From Schistocerca nitens (lineage: Eukaryota > Arthropoda > Insecta > Orthoptera > Acrididae): 64,000 nucleotides of DNA. The position numbers were made by a program, and so were the translations under genes. Shown here one piece after another: positions 45,307 to 55,899 of this stretch. Positions within the stretch are counted from its first letter, which is position 1; each line of letters starts with the position of its first letter. The stretch is from positions 132,430,521 through 132,494,520 of the forward strand of contig NC_064621.1 of the NCBI RefSeq assembly GCF_023898315.1, read 5' to 3'. Under the pieces are notes generated by a model that searched no databases, was not told the origin of the DNA, and saw nothing but the letters and a program-made list of their open reading frames with translations.

Positions 45307-46728
45307 CACTCCTGGAAATGGAAAAAAGAACACATTGACACCGGTGTGTCAGACCCACCGTACTTGCTCCGGACACTGCGAGAGGGCTGTACAAGCAATG
45401 ATCACACGCACGGCACAGCGGACACACCAGGAACCGCGGTGTTGGCCGTCGAATGGCGCTAGCTGCGCAGCATTTGTGCACCGCCGCCGTCAGTGTCAGC
45501 CAGTTTGCCGTGGCATACGGAGCTCCATCGCAGTCTTTAACACTGGTAGCATGCGGCGACAGCGTGGACGTGAACCGTATGTGCAGTTGACGGACTTTGA
45601 GCGAGGGCGTATAATGGGCATGCGGGAGGCCGGGTGGACGTACCGCCGAATTGCTCAACACGTGGGGCGTGGGGTCTCCACACTACATCGATGTTGTCGC
45701 CAGTGGTCGGCGGAAGGTGCACGTGCCCGTCGACCTGGGACCGGACCGCAGCGACGCACGGATGCACGCCAAGACCGTAGGATCCTACGCAGTGCCGTAG
45801 GGGACCGCACCGCCACTTCCCAGCAAATTAGGGACACTGTTGTTCCTGGGGTATCGGCGAGGACCATTCGCAACCGTCTCCATGAAGCTGGGCTACGGTC
45901 CCGCACACCGTTAGGCCGTCTTCCGCTCAAGCCCCAACATCGTGCAGCCCGCCTCCAGTGGTGTCGCGACAGCCGTGAATGGAGGGACGAATGGAGACGT
46001 GTCGTCTTCAGCGATGAGAGTCGCTTCTGCCTTGGTGCCAATGATGGTCGTATGCGTGTTTGGCGCCGTGCAGGTGAGCGCCACAATCAGGACTGCATAC
46101 GACCGAGGCACACAGGGCCAACACCCGGCATCATGGTGTGGGGAGCGATCTCCTACACTGGCCGTACACCACTGGTGATCGTCGAGGGGACACTGAATAG
46201 TGCACGGTACATCCAAACCGTCATCGAACCCATCGTTCTACCATTCCTAGACCGGCAAGGGAACTTGCTGTTCCAACAGGACAATGCACGTCCGCATGTA
46301 TCCCGTGCCACCCAACGTGCTCTAGAAGGTGTAAGTCAACTACCCTGGCCAGCAAGATCTCCGGATCTGTCCCCCATTGAGCATGTTTGGGACTGGATGA
46401 AGCGTCGTCTCACGCGGTCTGCACGTCCAGCACGAACGCTGGTCCAACTGAGGCGCCAGGTGGAAATGGCATGGCAAGCCGTTCCACAGGACTACATCCA
46501 GCATCTCTACGATCGTCTGCATGGGAGAATAGCAGCCTGCATTGCTGCGAAAGGTGGATATACACTGTACTAGTGCCGACATAGTGCATGCTCTGTTGCC
46601 TGTGTCCATGTGCCTGTGGTTCTGTCAGTATGATCATGTGATGTATCTGACCCCAGGAATGTGTCAATAAAGTTTCCCCTTCCTGGGACAATGAATTCAC
46701 GGTGTTCTTATTTCAATTTCCAGGAGTG
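45307..46728 (+). mobile_element. complete Tc1-like transposon, 1,422 bp, nested in piggyBac
   Basis: The ends are CACTCCTGGAAATGGAAAAA and the complement of CACTCCTGGAAATTGAAATA, about 27 bp of inverted repeat with two mismatches. TA lies on both sides (45305-45306, 46729-46730). The flanks join inside the piggyBac GTGIY/ILRSLF coding block, which proves the insertion point. The second copy at 54478-55899 is exactly the same length. Confidence 0.96.
45551..46573 (+). CDS. Tc1-like transposase, intact 340 aa
   Basis: This enzyme family binds the element's inverted ends, excises it and reinserts it at TA. The open frame extends upstream into flanking piggyBac sequence, so I chose the ATG whose product (MRRQRGREPY) matches the start of the second copy. 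Residues 12-60 and 85-115 look like the two helix-turn-helix units (DFERGRIMGMREAGWTYRRI; TSQQIRDTVVPGVSARTI). The catalytic triad is Asp155 (FSDESRF), Asp244 (FQQDNARPH) and Glu277 (LSPIEHVW). Only 32 residues separate Asp244 from Glu277, against 34 in classic Tc1. The 340-aa length is normal for the family. No lesion is visible. Confidence 0.93.
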   Translation: MRRQRGREPYVQLTDFERGRIMGMREAGWTYRRIAQHVGRGVSTLHRCCRQWSAEGARARRPGTGPQRRTDARQDRRILRSAVGDRTATSQQIRDTVVPGVSARTIRNRLHEAGLRSRTPLGRLPLKPQHRAARLQWCRDSREWRDEWRRVVFSDESRFCLGANDGRMRVWRRAGERHNQDCIRPRHTGPTPGIMVWGAISYTGRTPLVIVEGTLNSARYIQTVIEPIVLPFLDRQGNLLFQQDNARPHVSRATQRALEGVSQLPWPARSPDLSPIEHVWDWMKRRLTRSARPARTLVQLRRQVEMAWQAVPQDYIQHLYDRLHGRIAACIAAKGGYTLY

Positions 46729-46730
46729 TA

Positions 46731-46760
46731 TATCTTACGATCGCTTTTCAGTTATAAACA
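46731..46760 (+). other. piggyBac frame resumes after the Tc1-like insertion
   Basis: The sequence immediately after the TA continues the piggyBac codons for ILRSLFSYK, confirming a clean TA insertion with no loss of host sequence. Confidence 0.85.
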
Positions 46761-47831
46761 TTTCCATTTTCTTCTTAGGGCAATTAGGGTTGACAATATA
46801 GAAACAAGAATTGAACGGAGGTCTACAGATAAACTGGCACCTCTCGGGGAGTTTCACCAAGAATTTGTAAATAACTGTATTGCTCACTGTAATGTCAGTG
46901 AATTTTTGACAATTGATGAAGTGCTGCAGGCTTTTAGAGACAGTTGTGGGTTTGTACAGTACATTCCAAATAAGCCTGCGAAGTATGGTATCAAAATATA
47001 CGGACTTAGTGATATTTTATACCCTCAGTTTCGAAGTGTATTGTGGAAAACAATTCGCTGGGCCACATCTCAAATCAAATAAACCTGAAGATGTTGTCGA
47101 AAGACTAGTACTCCCATAGAGGGCACAAACAGAAATGTTACGACTGATAACTATCACACCATAGTCTAGCTCAGAATCTACTATATAAAGAGTTGACTAT
47201 CATCGGCACATTGGGAAAAAAAAAGCAAGAAGTAAAGAAAAGAAAGCTGTGACCCTCCTCTCTACGACGCATGATGCAAATGAAACTGACGTCCAGAGTC
47301 CAGAGTGGGAAATCAGCAGTAAATTTTGGCTATTAATGGAACCGAGGAGGGAGTGGATAAGTGGATCAGATGTGTGCATCATATACAACAGCCAGAATAA
47401 CCAGGAGATGGCCGCTGATATTATTCAATCGACATCTTGATATCGCAGGAATAAATTCGAACGTCATCTTTAGTCACAACAACCCATACAACAAAGACAG
47501 ACGACGGCTTTTTCTAAAAAAACATATCGTATAATCTTATGAAAGCTCATCTAGGACAAAGAGCGAAACTAACGAAACTTCCGAAAGATATACAAATATT
47601 TCTTGAAAAATTCAGAAAAGGATGCCCAGTTAATGATGAACCAAAACGTGGAATGTGTCACATACGTGGACGACACAAAAATGTCGGGACGAAGATATTG
47701 TCCAGGAATTGTCGGAACAATGTCTACAAGAAGCATTCTCGTTAGAACGATACGTGTTTCTCTTGTGATGCTAATGACCAGTGGATGGAAATTTGTTTTG
47801 ACAGAAGACGTTTATTTATGTAACCTATTAT

Positions 47832-48507
47832 AATAGAGTCAACTGATTTTTCGCTTGCCTTTATCAGAAATAAATAATTAATGCGATGATATGCTGTTTT
47901 ATTTCAGTTTTCACCATTTTGTTTGCCTAAAAGCGACAACAATGTGAAGAAGAAGTTGCGGTGTAAATGCCGCTGCGCGCCCACCAGAGGGTTAAAGAAG
48001 GGCAGCACGTTTTATATTATCGAGAATTACGGGAGAGAGTGTCATGGACGTGATACAGGATTTGGGGTGGACATCATTAAAACAAAGGCGTTTATCACTG
48101 CGGCGGTATCTTGTCACAAAATTATAATCACCAACTTTCTCCTCCGAATGCGAAATTTTTATTTATTTATTTACTTTTTTGACGCCGGTCTACATAGGGA
48201 GAAACGATCATCATCATAAAATAAGGGGATTCAGGACTCGCGCGGAAGAAGATATAAGCGTTCGTTCTTTTGAGCTTGCTGTTCGAGAATGTTATAATAG
48301 AAAATTGTTGTCTAGGTGGTTCTATGAGCCCGGTGCCAGGCATTTAAGTGTGGTTTTTAGAGTATCATTCTGGATGTAGATGAAGACGTAGGTGAGTTTA
48401 CTGTTTTGCGTATTCCGTGATACCTGTATGAATAGCAGTCTGTGACCAGTATCCATATCTCGTAGTGTATCGCTTCTTTTTGTTTTGGAGTGCATTTTGG
48501 CATTACA

Positions 48508-48538
<31 letters not shown>

Positions 48539-49148
48539 CGTGTTTGTAATTTAATGGTAAATTCAGAAAAGTGATACGGGGAAAATGTTGGTACTGTACG
48601 GAAAGGTGTGTGACCGAGTACCAAATCACGACGAACAGACTGTACCGCTGGCGTTCATATGTTGGATATGCATGCTTTGATTTTGTAGAGTATTTCTCGA
48701 TTAGTCAGTAGCAATCCTGAACCAAACATTCGTGCTAGTCTCGGCGTGTACCAAGAAATGCGCACATAAATTTCTTCCTAGTCAGTGATTGTGAGGTGAC
48801 TTAAATATTTACGCAAATCTCAGCTTCTTATGACTAGTCGAGATGGCAAAATACGAAATTACCTACATCAGAAAGTCAGCGCTGCTGGAATAACTTTGTG
48901 GGTACCAGTTCTAGCTTGATGGAATTGTGAAGAACAATGGAAGATATGCGCTGAAATACGGGCTAAAGAAATGTAAAAACTTGGAGACAAGTGTTGCCAT
49001 CTGTTTCTGGGTACAGGAATTATCAAAATTAATACTGGTCTCACCCCTAAATATCCGAAAGTGATACTTAGCGGTGAGGCCAATGTCAATGTTGATAGCT
49101 GCCATACCCAGCAACGATTAGCCCGTTTTCCGCGCTTGTCATCAATGT
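47832..49148. other. unassigned sequence including (GT)n
   Basis: A CCACCAGAGGGTTAA sequence ending at 47995 could be the right end of the piggyBac element, whose target is TTAA, but no matching left end was seen. A (GT)n tract lies at 48508-48540. Nothing else is recognised. Confidence 0.35.
48508..48540. repeat. (GT)n microsatellite
   Basis: About 13 uninterrupted GT units followed by a short GTGC variation. Confidence 0.95.
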
Positions 49149-49161
49149 TTTTTCTGCTTTT

Positions 49162-49349
49162 GGTTCAAATGGCTCTGAGCACTATGGGACTTAACATCTA
49201 TGGTCATCAGTCCCCTAGAACTTAGAACTACTTAAACCTAACTAACCTAAGGACATCACACAACTCCCAGTCATCACGAGGCAGAGAAAATCCCTGACCC
49301 CGCCGGGAATCGAACCCGGGAACCCGGGCGCGGGAAGCGAGAACGCTAC
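49162..49349 (-). mobile_element. SINE family C head on family A tail, truncated head, 13-bp TSD
   Basis: The minus strand carries GGTTCGATTCC and the family C spacer (TCAGGGATTTTCTCTGCCTC), then the family A tail. The head lacks its first ~15 bp. Perfect duplications TTTTTCTGCTTTT lie at 49149-49161 and 49350-49362. Confidence 0.93.
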
Positions 49350-49362
49350 TTTTTCTGCTTTT

Positions 49363-49850
49363 CTTTGGAGTTACTGTAGTTTATTAAAGCTGTATATAGA
49401 CCGAACATAGTAAATAATAATCATGATTGACTGTATTGTTTACATCTACACCGGTAGACAAACTGTACATCAATGTTAAACATCACACAGGAGCTGTTCT
49501 GTAATCTGTCCATTAGCTGACATCACATGGAAGCACTTTGCAAAGACCATTCTTTGACGTTCTAGCACAGACTCAAAGAAGTGCCTACAGATAATTTTTT
49601 TCAGTCCTGGGCATGTGATTTGGTATATAAGTTTATTACAGATTTTTGCTCTACAATTGGAAGTCATTCAACTTAAACAGTCAATGGCAACTGTCTTATT
49701 ACGCTGTATGACCCTATATACATTCTTACATGCGAGATCTCACCTCCAAACGAACAGTACACTCAACGCAAGAAACTTCAAAGAACTATTGAAACAGGCA
49801 GATTTCGCCGGAAGCACCCTTGGAATGTGCTCACGATAATGTATGTCCGA
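49363..49850. other. unassigned sequence
   Basis: No feature recognised. The ORF at 49615-49839 has no motif. Confidence 0.45.
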
Positions 49851-49852
49851 AG

Positions 49853-49990
49853 CTAGTGGTCTAGGAGCTAGCGTTGCTGCCTCTGGGTCACGGGGTCCCA
49901 GGTTCGATTCTCGTCATATTAATGTCGTATCTGATTAGCTTTCCTATGCGCGGCGGATGGGTTATTTTATCGATCGTCTACATGGCGTAC
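49853..49990 (+). mobile_element. tRNA-like SINE head, separate type
   Basis: CTAGTGGTCTAGGAGCTAGC fits an A-box region and GGTTCGATTCT a B box 40 bp later. The body that follows matches none of the other SINE families here. No duplication was found, so the ends are approximate. Confidence 0.5.
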
Positions 49991-50650
49991 TTGACGCGTG
50001 TGAGCGTGTTCTTTCAGGATAAATACTGCAGTACCGTGAAAAAAAAATGACGTGCTTGCATTCCTTCCAGAAACTGCAGGGGTGTGCGAATTTTTGCTAG
50101 AAGAAGCATCATATAGCAAAGAAGTTCATGTACTTTCCCAGCAACAACACGTACAGGGAACAAATGGCGCAACGTGTCTCAGTTCATAGCAGTGCGTTAT
50201 GATACACACATGAATCGAATACACACATGAATAGAATGGTCGAAAGTTTCTATCACTCGGCAACTGCGAGTTTTGAAAGTAACATAGAAATTTATGAATG
50301 AAAGATTGCAATAAAATAGAATGTGCAGGTACTATCTTAACGACTTTAAATGATGAGTACGATAGCAGATGTATCTTTAAGAATGTCATTTGTTACTGTA
50401 AAACACTTATTGGTGTCGATCGTCCAGCAATTAAATAAAATATAAGTTGAATAACAGGGAAAATAGATTCCTACGTCACGTAATTAGTTATGAGCAACAA
50501 CATAGTTCTCGAGATATTCACTTCTAAACGCATACTACGTCTTCACTGCAGAGGCCACTGAAATATCACAGGAGCACAAGTAGGTACTCCACATTATTTC
50601 TATCTCCCGCAACCACGTGCAGACTGCTCCACTCTCGAAGTCTTTCCCGC
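49991..50650. other. unassigned sequence
   Basis: It contains a tandem near-repeat ATACACACATGAATCGAATACACACATGAATAGAAT at 50201-50238. No gene is recognised. Confidence 0.45.
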
Positions 50651-50660
50651 GACAGTGCGT

Positions 50661-50899
50661 TCGGTTGGGGTTGGGTTGTTTGGGGAAGACCAGACAGCGG
50701 GGTCATCGGTCTCATCGGATTAGGGAAGGACGGGGAAGGAAGTAGGCCGTGCCCTTTCAAAGGAACCATCCCGGCATTTGCCTGGAGCGACTTAGGGAAA
50801 TCACGGAAAACCTAAATCGGGATGGCCGGACGCGGGATTGAACCGTCGTCCTCCCGAATGCGAGTCCAGTGTGCTACCCACTGCGCCACCTCGCTCGGT
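50661..50899 (-). mobile_element. SINE family D, 10-bp TSD
   Basis: On the minus strand, GAGCGAGGTGGCGCAGTGG, the CGGTTCAATCCCG box, the CCGGGATGGTTCCTTTGAAA block and a CCCCAACC-rich 3' end are seen. Duplications GACAGTGCGT lie at 50651-50660 and 50900-50909. Confidence 0.94.
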
Positions 50900-50909
50900 G
50901 ACAGTGCGT

Positions 50910-52640
50910 CTGTCGCGCCATACTGTCCAGGACCCTCCTGTCCTGTGCCGTATTGTGCGACTGTCCCTCATCTCTCTCGAAACGATGCTCCTCCCCCCAG
51001 TTTTTGGAACGATCGCTGTGATTGGCTAGAGCGCTCCCGCCCTGTCTCCAAGCCAACGCACACTCACAAACATAATGAAACACATTCGAAATACTGGATT
51101 TACATTTAAATAACTTGAAATTAAATAACTATTCCTACGACTGGACCATAACCACGCTCTAACACACATATTAACACACAAACAAATAAACATATATCAA
51201 AGGAATAAAAACAAAAGGTCGGCCTGTAGCCTAATGTCTCTGTGCTTTCTAAAACACAGTAAATATTTAAGCAGTTTCTTCATGAATAGTATATATCGGA
51301 TATAAACAAAGACATAGACGAATAAATATTTTTATAAGCTTGCTGCTACCGTTTTTTCGTGTAACTGTTGGCTACTTATAGCCTGACGCGATTAGTAGTT
51401 ATCGGCCACTTTAACCTCCAATAACTAGTGTACTATTCAAGTTACATGCCTGTAATTGATACCCAACTTAGGTTTACACTAATAGCTTCCTAAAGACACA
51501 TCGAGGGACAAAATCGGATCAACCGTTTAGATTTTGTAAATTCGTGGCTGGATGTTACTTGTATTATTTACTAAACTTTAAACTAACAAATATATTGAAA
51601 ATCTGATTACACCAGCAGAATTGTCGTGCAAATAATGGTAATGTACATGTTTCTTTATAAGGTATCATGATTCGTCTGGCTATTATTAATTTCTACATGA
51701 ACGGTGAAATGTCTGCCATTATGGTTTCACAAAGTCCGCCATCTTTAGCACTCCCGCCATAGAAATCTCCTTCCTCGACACAAAGCCCATTCCTCGACAC
51801 AGCGTCAACATGGAATTCCCAGCCACGCAGTCGGCCTGGACCACATACTGTGGCTATCTGTCTAGCTCTGCCTAATGTTCGTCACCACGCGGTTGCTGAC
51901 GAGCCCCGGCTTGCCGAGCGGTCCATGTGGCCACGCCAAGAGTATTTTCAGGGCGCCACAACTCGCCCGTTACCTTACAGTGGAGTTCAGAACCAGCCAG
52001 CTGTGTGGGGACATCGCCGCGTGTCATGTCACAGAGAGACAACGTGACGTATCAGCAATTGTGTAGGTTGATTTCATGTGGTCAGAGTACATGCTCGCAT
52101 TATTACTGGAATATACTGTGACAGTCCTCTCTTTCTTACTTCGTTAGAGGTCTTCTACAAACCAGGGATGTAAAATAATTGCACTGCATTGACCGCCAGA
52201 CGCTAATACTTACAGCTCTCCCGCACAAAAAATTTCCATCGATTGTCTGTTGGTGGATCGGTACTCAGCTCTGATCGTATTCGTATAGCAACGCTCTTGC
52301 TGCGACATAGACCATTTTCCAGACGCGCAATACAAATGCTTCTTTTGATTAACCAGAAAGTCCAAAAATATTAGTTGGAGGGCTTTTCGTAGTTGAAAAT
52401 TGCCTAAGAGTTTAATGTACCATTGGTTATGTGTAGGGTGGGTTGAGCCGTTTTATTTTTCTACCACTGCGTTGCATTATACTTAAACTCGGTGACTTCG
52501 GACTCGTGGAACTGTTTCGTGTATTTAGAGTACGGCGCCATACATCTACAGTCAGTGGATACTAAGATAACTTCCACCTGTATGGATTGTAACTTTCGCT
52601 TGGAGACGACATCCCAGATAAAGAAAGTTGAGGTTATACC
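50910..52640. other. unassigned 1.7-kb stretch
   Basis: There is GC-richer sequence at 50910-51060 and 51770-52040, otherwise AT-rich. The short overlapping ORFs at 51850-52121 are unrecognised. No repeat is shared with the rest of the window. Confidence 0.4.
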
Positions 52641-52837
52641 TTACAAGGGAACCTCCCCATCGCACCCCTCTCAGATTTAGTTATAAGTTGGCACAGTGGA
52701 TAGGCCTTGAAAAACTGAACACAGATCAATCGAGAAAACAGGAAGAAGTTGTGTGGAACTACGAAAAAATAAGCAAAATATACAAACTGAGTAGTCCATG
52801 TCCAAGATAGGCAACATCAAGGCTAATTCTAACTAGG

Positions 52838-52910
52838 GAGCGCCGTGGTCCCGTGGTTAGCGTGAGCAGCTGCGAAATGAGAGGTCTTTGGTTAAAGTCT
52901 TCCGTCTAGT
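52838..52910 (+). other. tRNA-like block in left arm of fold-back element
   Basis: GCGCCGTGGTCCCGTGGTTAGCG gives an A-box-like start (TGGTTAGCGTGAGC). GGTCTTTGGTTAAAGTC sits where a B box would be, but is mutated. No full cloverleaf can be drawn. Confidence 0.45.
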
Positions 52911-53343
52911 GAAAAGTTTAATTTTTTTTCAGTTCATGTGACAAACTCTTATGTTTTCATCACTTTTTTGGGAGTGATTATCACATCCACAAGAAAACCG
53001 AAATCGGGTAAGGTAGAAGAATCTTTTTACCCATTCGCCAAGTGTACAAGTTAGGTGGGTCGACAACATATTCCTGTCATGTGACGCACATGCCGTCACC
53101 AGTGTCGTATAGAATATATCAGACGCGTTTTCCTGTGGAGGAATCGGTTGACCTATGACCTTGCGATCAAATGTTTTCGGTTCCCATTGGAGAACCACGT
53201 CCTTTCGTCTACTAATCGCACGGTTTACCGGTGCGGTCGCAAAACACAGACACTAAACTTATTTCAGTGAACAGAGACGTTAATGAACGAACGGACAGAT
53301 CATAACTTTGCGAAAATAAAGAAATTAAAATTTTCGATTGTCA

Positions 53344-53412
53344 GAAGATTTGACCCAAGGACCTCTCGCTCCGCAGCTGCTCACGCTAACCACGGGACCA
53401 CTGCGCTGCAGA
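53344..53412 (-). other. tRNA-like block in right arm of fold-back element
   Basis: It is the inverted counterpart of the left-arm block. On the minus strand TGGTTAGCGTGAGCAGCTGC is intact and GGGTCAAATCTTC is closer to a B box than in the left arm. Confidence 0.45.
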
Positions 53413-53605
53413 GCTACCGTCAGCCTTGATGTTGCCTATCTTACGCATGGACTACTCAGTTTGTATATTTTGCTTATTTTTTCATAGTTTCACACAACTT
53501 CTTCCTGTTTTCTCGATTTATCTGTGTTCTGTTTTTCAAGGCCTATCCAGTGTGCCAACTTATATCTAAATCTGAGGGGGGTGCGATGGGGAGGTTCCCT
53601 TGTTA

Positions 53606-54242
53606 GTAGATGCAGGGATACTTTTTATGCTGTAGCTATGCTTTACTTCGCGAAGATGTAAGAGGAGTAGCGGTCATGATTCGTAGTGCTTCAGTCAACC
53701 CGTTGATTCCTTGATGGGAAGTAAAAGGCTGTCTTCCTTTATAGTGGAGGCTATGTCCCTAATAGAGTTGAAGGTAGTCATGCAGTTACTGACAGGAGAT
53801 GTGTTACCTTACATCAGGCAACTAAATCTAACAATTTCTTACGCTTTCATTTTGATCTATAGCACCTCGTTATATCGCTGATCATACGTGACAGTGACGA
53901 CATGCAAACATACTAATGTCATTTTCGGCGCACCCACAATGCAGTAGTAAGAATCACCTTCCTGGTATGTGAAAGTAAATACCGTGATTAAAATTCGAAG
54001 CTTAACACACAAATGAAGTAGGTCAACCATACGCAGCAGGAAGTGATCCGAAAGAACAACGACTTCGTCATTAGGTAATTAAAAGTATCGACAGATTAGT
54101 AATAGTTTGCATTTCATACATTGGTTTCTTTTTTTCCTTACATTCTACAGGATAACATTGCTTGATGGTATTGTGGTAATAGTCAGTACTTTTAGCAATC
54201 TCAGTGGAAATGCACGTGTGTGTGGAGGGACACACTGGGACT
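53606..54242. other. unassigned sequence
   Basis: Nothing recognised. Confidence 0.5.
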
Positions 54243-54252
54243 GCCAGAAGTG

Positions 54253-54442
54253 CAAATGGCTCTGAGCACTATGGGACATAACTTCTGAGGTCATCAGTCC
54301 TCTAGAACTTAGAACTGCTTAAACCTAACTAACCTAAGGACAACACACACATCTATTCCTGAGGCAGGATTCGAACCTGCTACCGTAGCGGTCGCGCGTT
54401 TTCGGACTGTAGCGCCTAGAACCTCCCGACCACCCCGGGCGC
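54253..54442 (-). mobile_element. SINE family A, 10-bp TSD
   Basis: The tail, mutated B-box region (AGGTTCGAATCC kept) and head are on the minus strand. Duplications GCCAGAAGTG lie at 54243-54252 and 54443-54452. Confidence 0.93.
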
Positions 54443-54477
54443 GCCAGAAGTGAGAGTTCAGTCCAATAGTTAATATA

Positions 54478-55899
54478 CACTCCTGGAAATTGAAATAAGA
54501 ACACCGTGAATTCATTGTCCCAGGAAGGGGAAACTTTATTGACACATTCCTGAGGTCAGATACATCACATGATCACACTGACAGAACCACAGGCACATAG
54601 ACACAGGCAACAGAGCATGCACAATGTCGGCACTAGTACAGTGTATATCCACCTTTCGCAGCAATGCAGGCTGCTATTCTCCCATGCAGACGATCGTAGA
54701 GATGCTGGATGTAGTCCTGTGGAACGGCTTGCCATGCCATTTCCACCTGGCGCCTCAGTTGGATCAGCGTTCGTGCTGGACGTGCAGACCGCGTGAGACG
54801 ACGCTTCATCCAGTCCCAAACATGCTCAATGGGGGACAGATCCGGAGATCTTGCTGGCCAGGGTAGTTGACTTACACCTTCTAGAGCACGTTGGGTGGCA
54901 CGGGTTACATGCGGACGTGCATTGTCCTGTTGGAACAGCAAGTTCCCTTGCCGGTCTAGGAATGGTAGAACGATGGGTTCGATGACGGTTGGGATGTACC
55001 GTGCACTATTCAGTGTCCCCTCGACGATCACCAGTGGTGTACGGCCAGTGTAGGAGATCGCTCCCCACACCATGATGCCGGGTGTTGGCCCTGTGTGCCT
55101 CGGTCGTATGCAGTCCTGATTGTGGCGCTCACCTGCACGGCGCCAAACACGCATACGACCATCATTGGCACCAAGGCAGAAGCGACTCTCATCGCTGAAG
55201 ACGACACGTCTCCATTCGTCCCTCCATTCACGCCTGTCGCGACACCACTGGAGGCGGGCTGCACGATGTTGGGGCGTGAGCGGAAGACGGCCTAACGGTG
55301 TGCGGGACCGTAGCCCAGCTTCATGGAGACGGTTGCGAATGGTCCTCGCCGATACCCCAGGAGCAACAGTGTCCCTAATTTGCTGGGAAGTGGCGGTGCG
55401 GTCCCCTACGGCACTGCGTAGGATCCTACGGTCTTGCCGTGCATCCGTGCGTCGCTGCGGTCCGGTCCCAGGTCGACGGGCACGTGCACCTTCCGCCGAC
55501 CACTGGCGACAACATCGATGTACTGTGGAGACCTCACGCCCCACGTGTTGAGCAATTCGGCGGTACGTACACCCGGCCTCCCGCATGCCCACTATACGCC
55601 CTCGCTCAAAGTCCGTCAACTGCACATACGGTTCACGTCCACGCTGTCGCGGCATGCTACCAGTGTTAAAGACTGCGATGGAGCTCCGTATGCCACGGCA
55701 AACTGGCTGACACTGACGGCGGCGGTGCACAAATGCTGCGCAGCTAGCGCCATTCGACGGCCAACACCGCGGTTCCTGGTGTGTCCGCTGTGCCGTGCGT
55801 GTGATCATTGCTTGTACAGCCCTCTCGCAGTGTCCGGAGCAAGTATGGTGGGTCTGACACACCGGTGTCAATGTGTTCTTTTTTCCATTTCCAGGAGTG
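54478..55899 (-). mobile_element. complete Tc1-like transposon, 1,422 bp, second copy
   Basis: It has the same inverted ends as the copy at 45307 and TA on both sides (54476-54477, 55900-55901). Length is identical at 1,422 bp, and the coding region is on the minus strand. The flanking sequence is unrelated to that of the first copy, so these are independent insertions. Confidence 0.96.
54633..55655 (-). CDS. Tc1-like transposase, intact 340 aa, second copy
   Basis: The product starts MPRQRGREPY and ends GGYTLY like the first copy. By eye about 11 of 340 residues differ: R/P at 2, M/V and W/C in the first helix-turn-helix, G/E and L/V near 41-45, V/A at 98, K/T at 127, and a few later. The catalytic FSDESRF, FQQDNARPH and LSPIEHVW motifs are unchanged, again with 32 residues between the last two catalytic residues. 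The start was chosen by agreement between copies; an upstream in-frame ATG at 55910 lies outside the element. Both copies appear capable of encoding protein; transcription is unknown. Confidence 0.93.
   Translation of the reverse strand: MPRQRGREPYVQLTDFERGRIVGMREAGCTYRRIAQHVGREVSTVHRCCRQWSAEGARARRPGTGPQRRTDARQDRRILRSAVGDRTATSQQIRDTVAPGVSARTIRNRLHEAGLRSRTPLGRLPLTPQHRAARLQWCRDRREWRDEWRRVVFSDESRFCLGANDGRMRVWRRAGERHNQDCIRPRHTGPTPGIMVWGAISYTGRTPLVIVEGTLNSARYIPTVIEPIVLPFLDRQGNLLFQQDNARPHVTRATQRALEGVSQLPWPARSPDLSPIEHVWDWMKRRLTRSARPARTLIQLRRQVEMAWQAVPQDYIQHLYDRLHGRIAACIAAKGGYTLY

Larger units (their letters stand above)
44456..47830 (+). pseudogene. piggyBac transposase, broken by two insertions
   Basis: Outside the nested SINE and Tc1-like element the pieces run in piggyBac order. 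These are an acidic N-terminus (EDDLDMEEEIVDADN), PLDAFYLFITQDM, HALFGAIFLIGIM, SELWAPDGTGIY | ILRSLFSYKHFHFLLRAIR, STDKLAPLGEFH, SEFLTIDEVLQAFR and QYIPNKPAKYGIKIYGLSD. NRNVTTDNYHT, EEGVDKWIRC and RRWPLILFNRHLDIAGINS follow. The three Asp of the DDD triad, in LTIDE, TTDNY and EGVDK, all remain. A C-terminal Cys-containing part near 47640-47720 may be the ring-like domain. Extra stops and frameshifts after about 47080 also inactivate it. No TTAA-flanked inverted ends were confirmed. Confidence 0.85.
52644..53602. mobile_element. fold-back element with ~280-bp inverted arms, TTA duplication
   Basis: The ends are CAAGGGAACCTCCCCATCGC and its complement. Inverted similarity continues for about 280 bp on each side (52644-52930 and 53320-53602). 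TTA flanks both ends (52641-52643, 53603-53605), and a 3-bp TTA/TAA duplication is typical of PIF/Harbinger-type elements. The central 390 bp has no long ORF, so it is non-autonomous. Each arm contains a tRNA-like block. Confidence 0.9.

Noticed and set aside
45197-45550. 117-codon N-terminal extension of the 458-codon Tc1 frame
   Set aside because: It comes from flanking piggyBac sequence and the transposon's 5' region. The second copy's extension differs outside the element, so the conserved ATG at 45551 is preferred.
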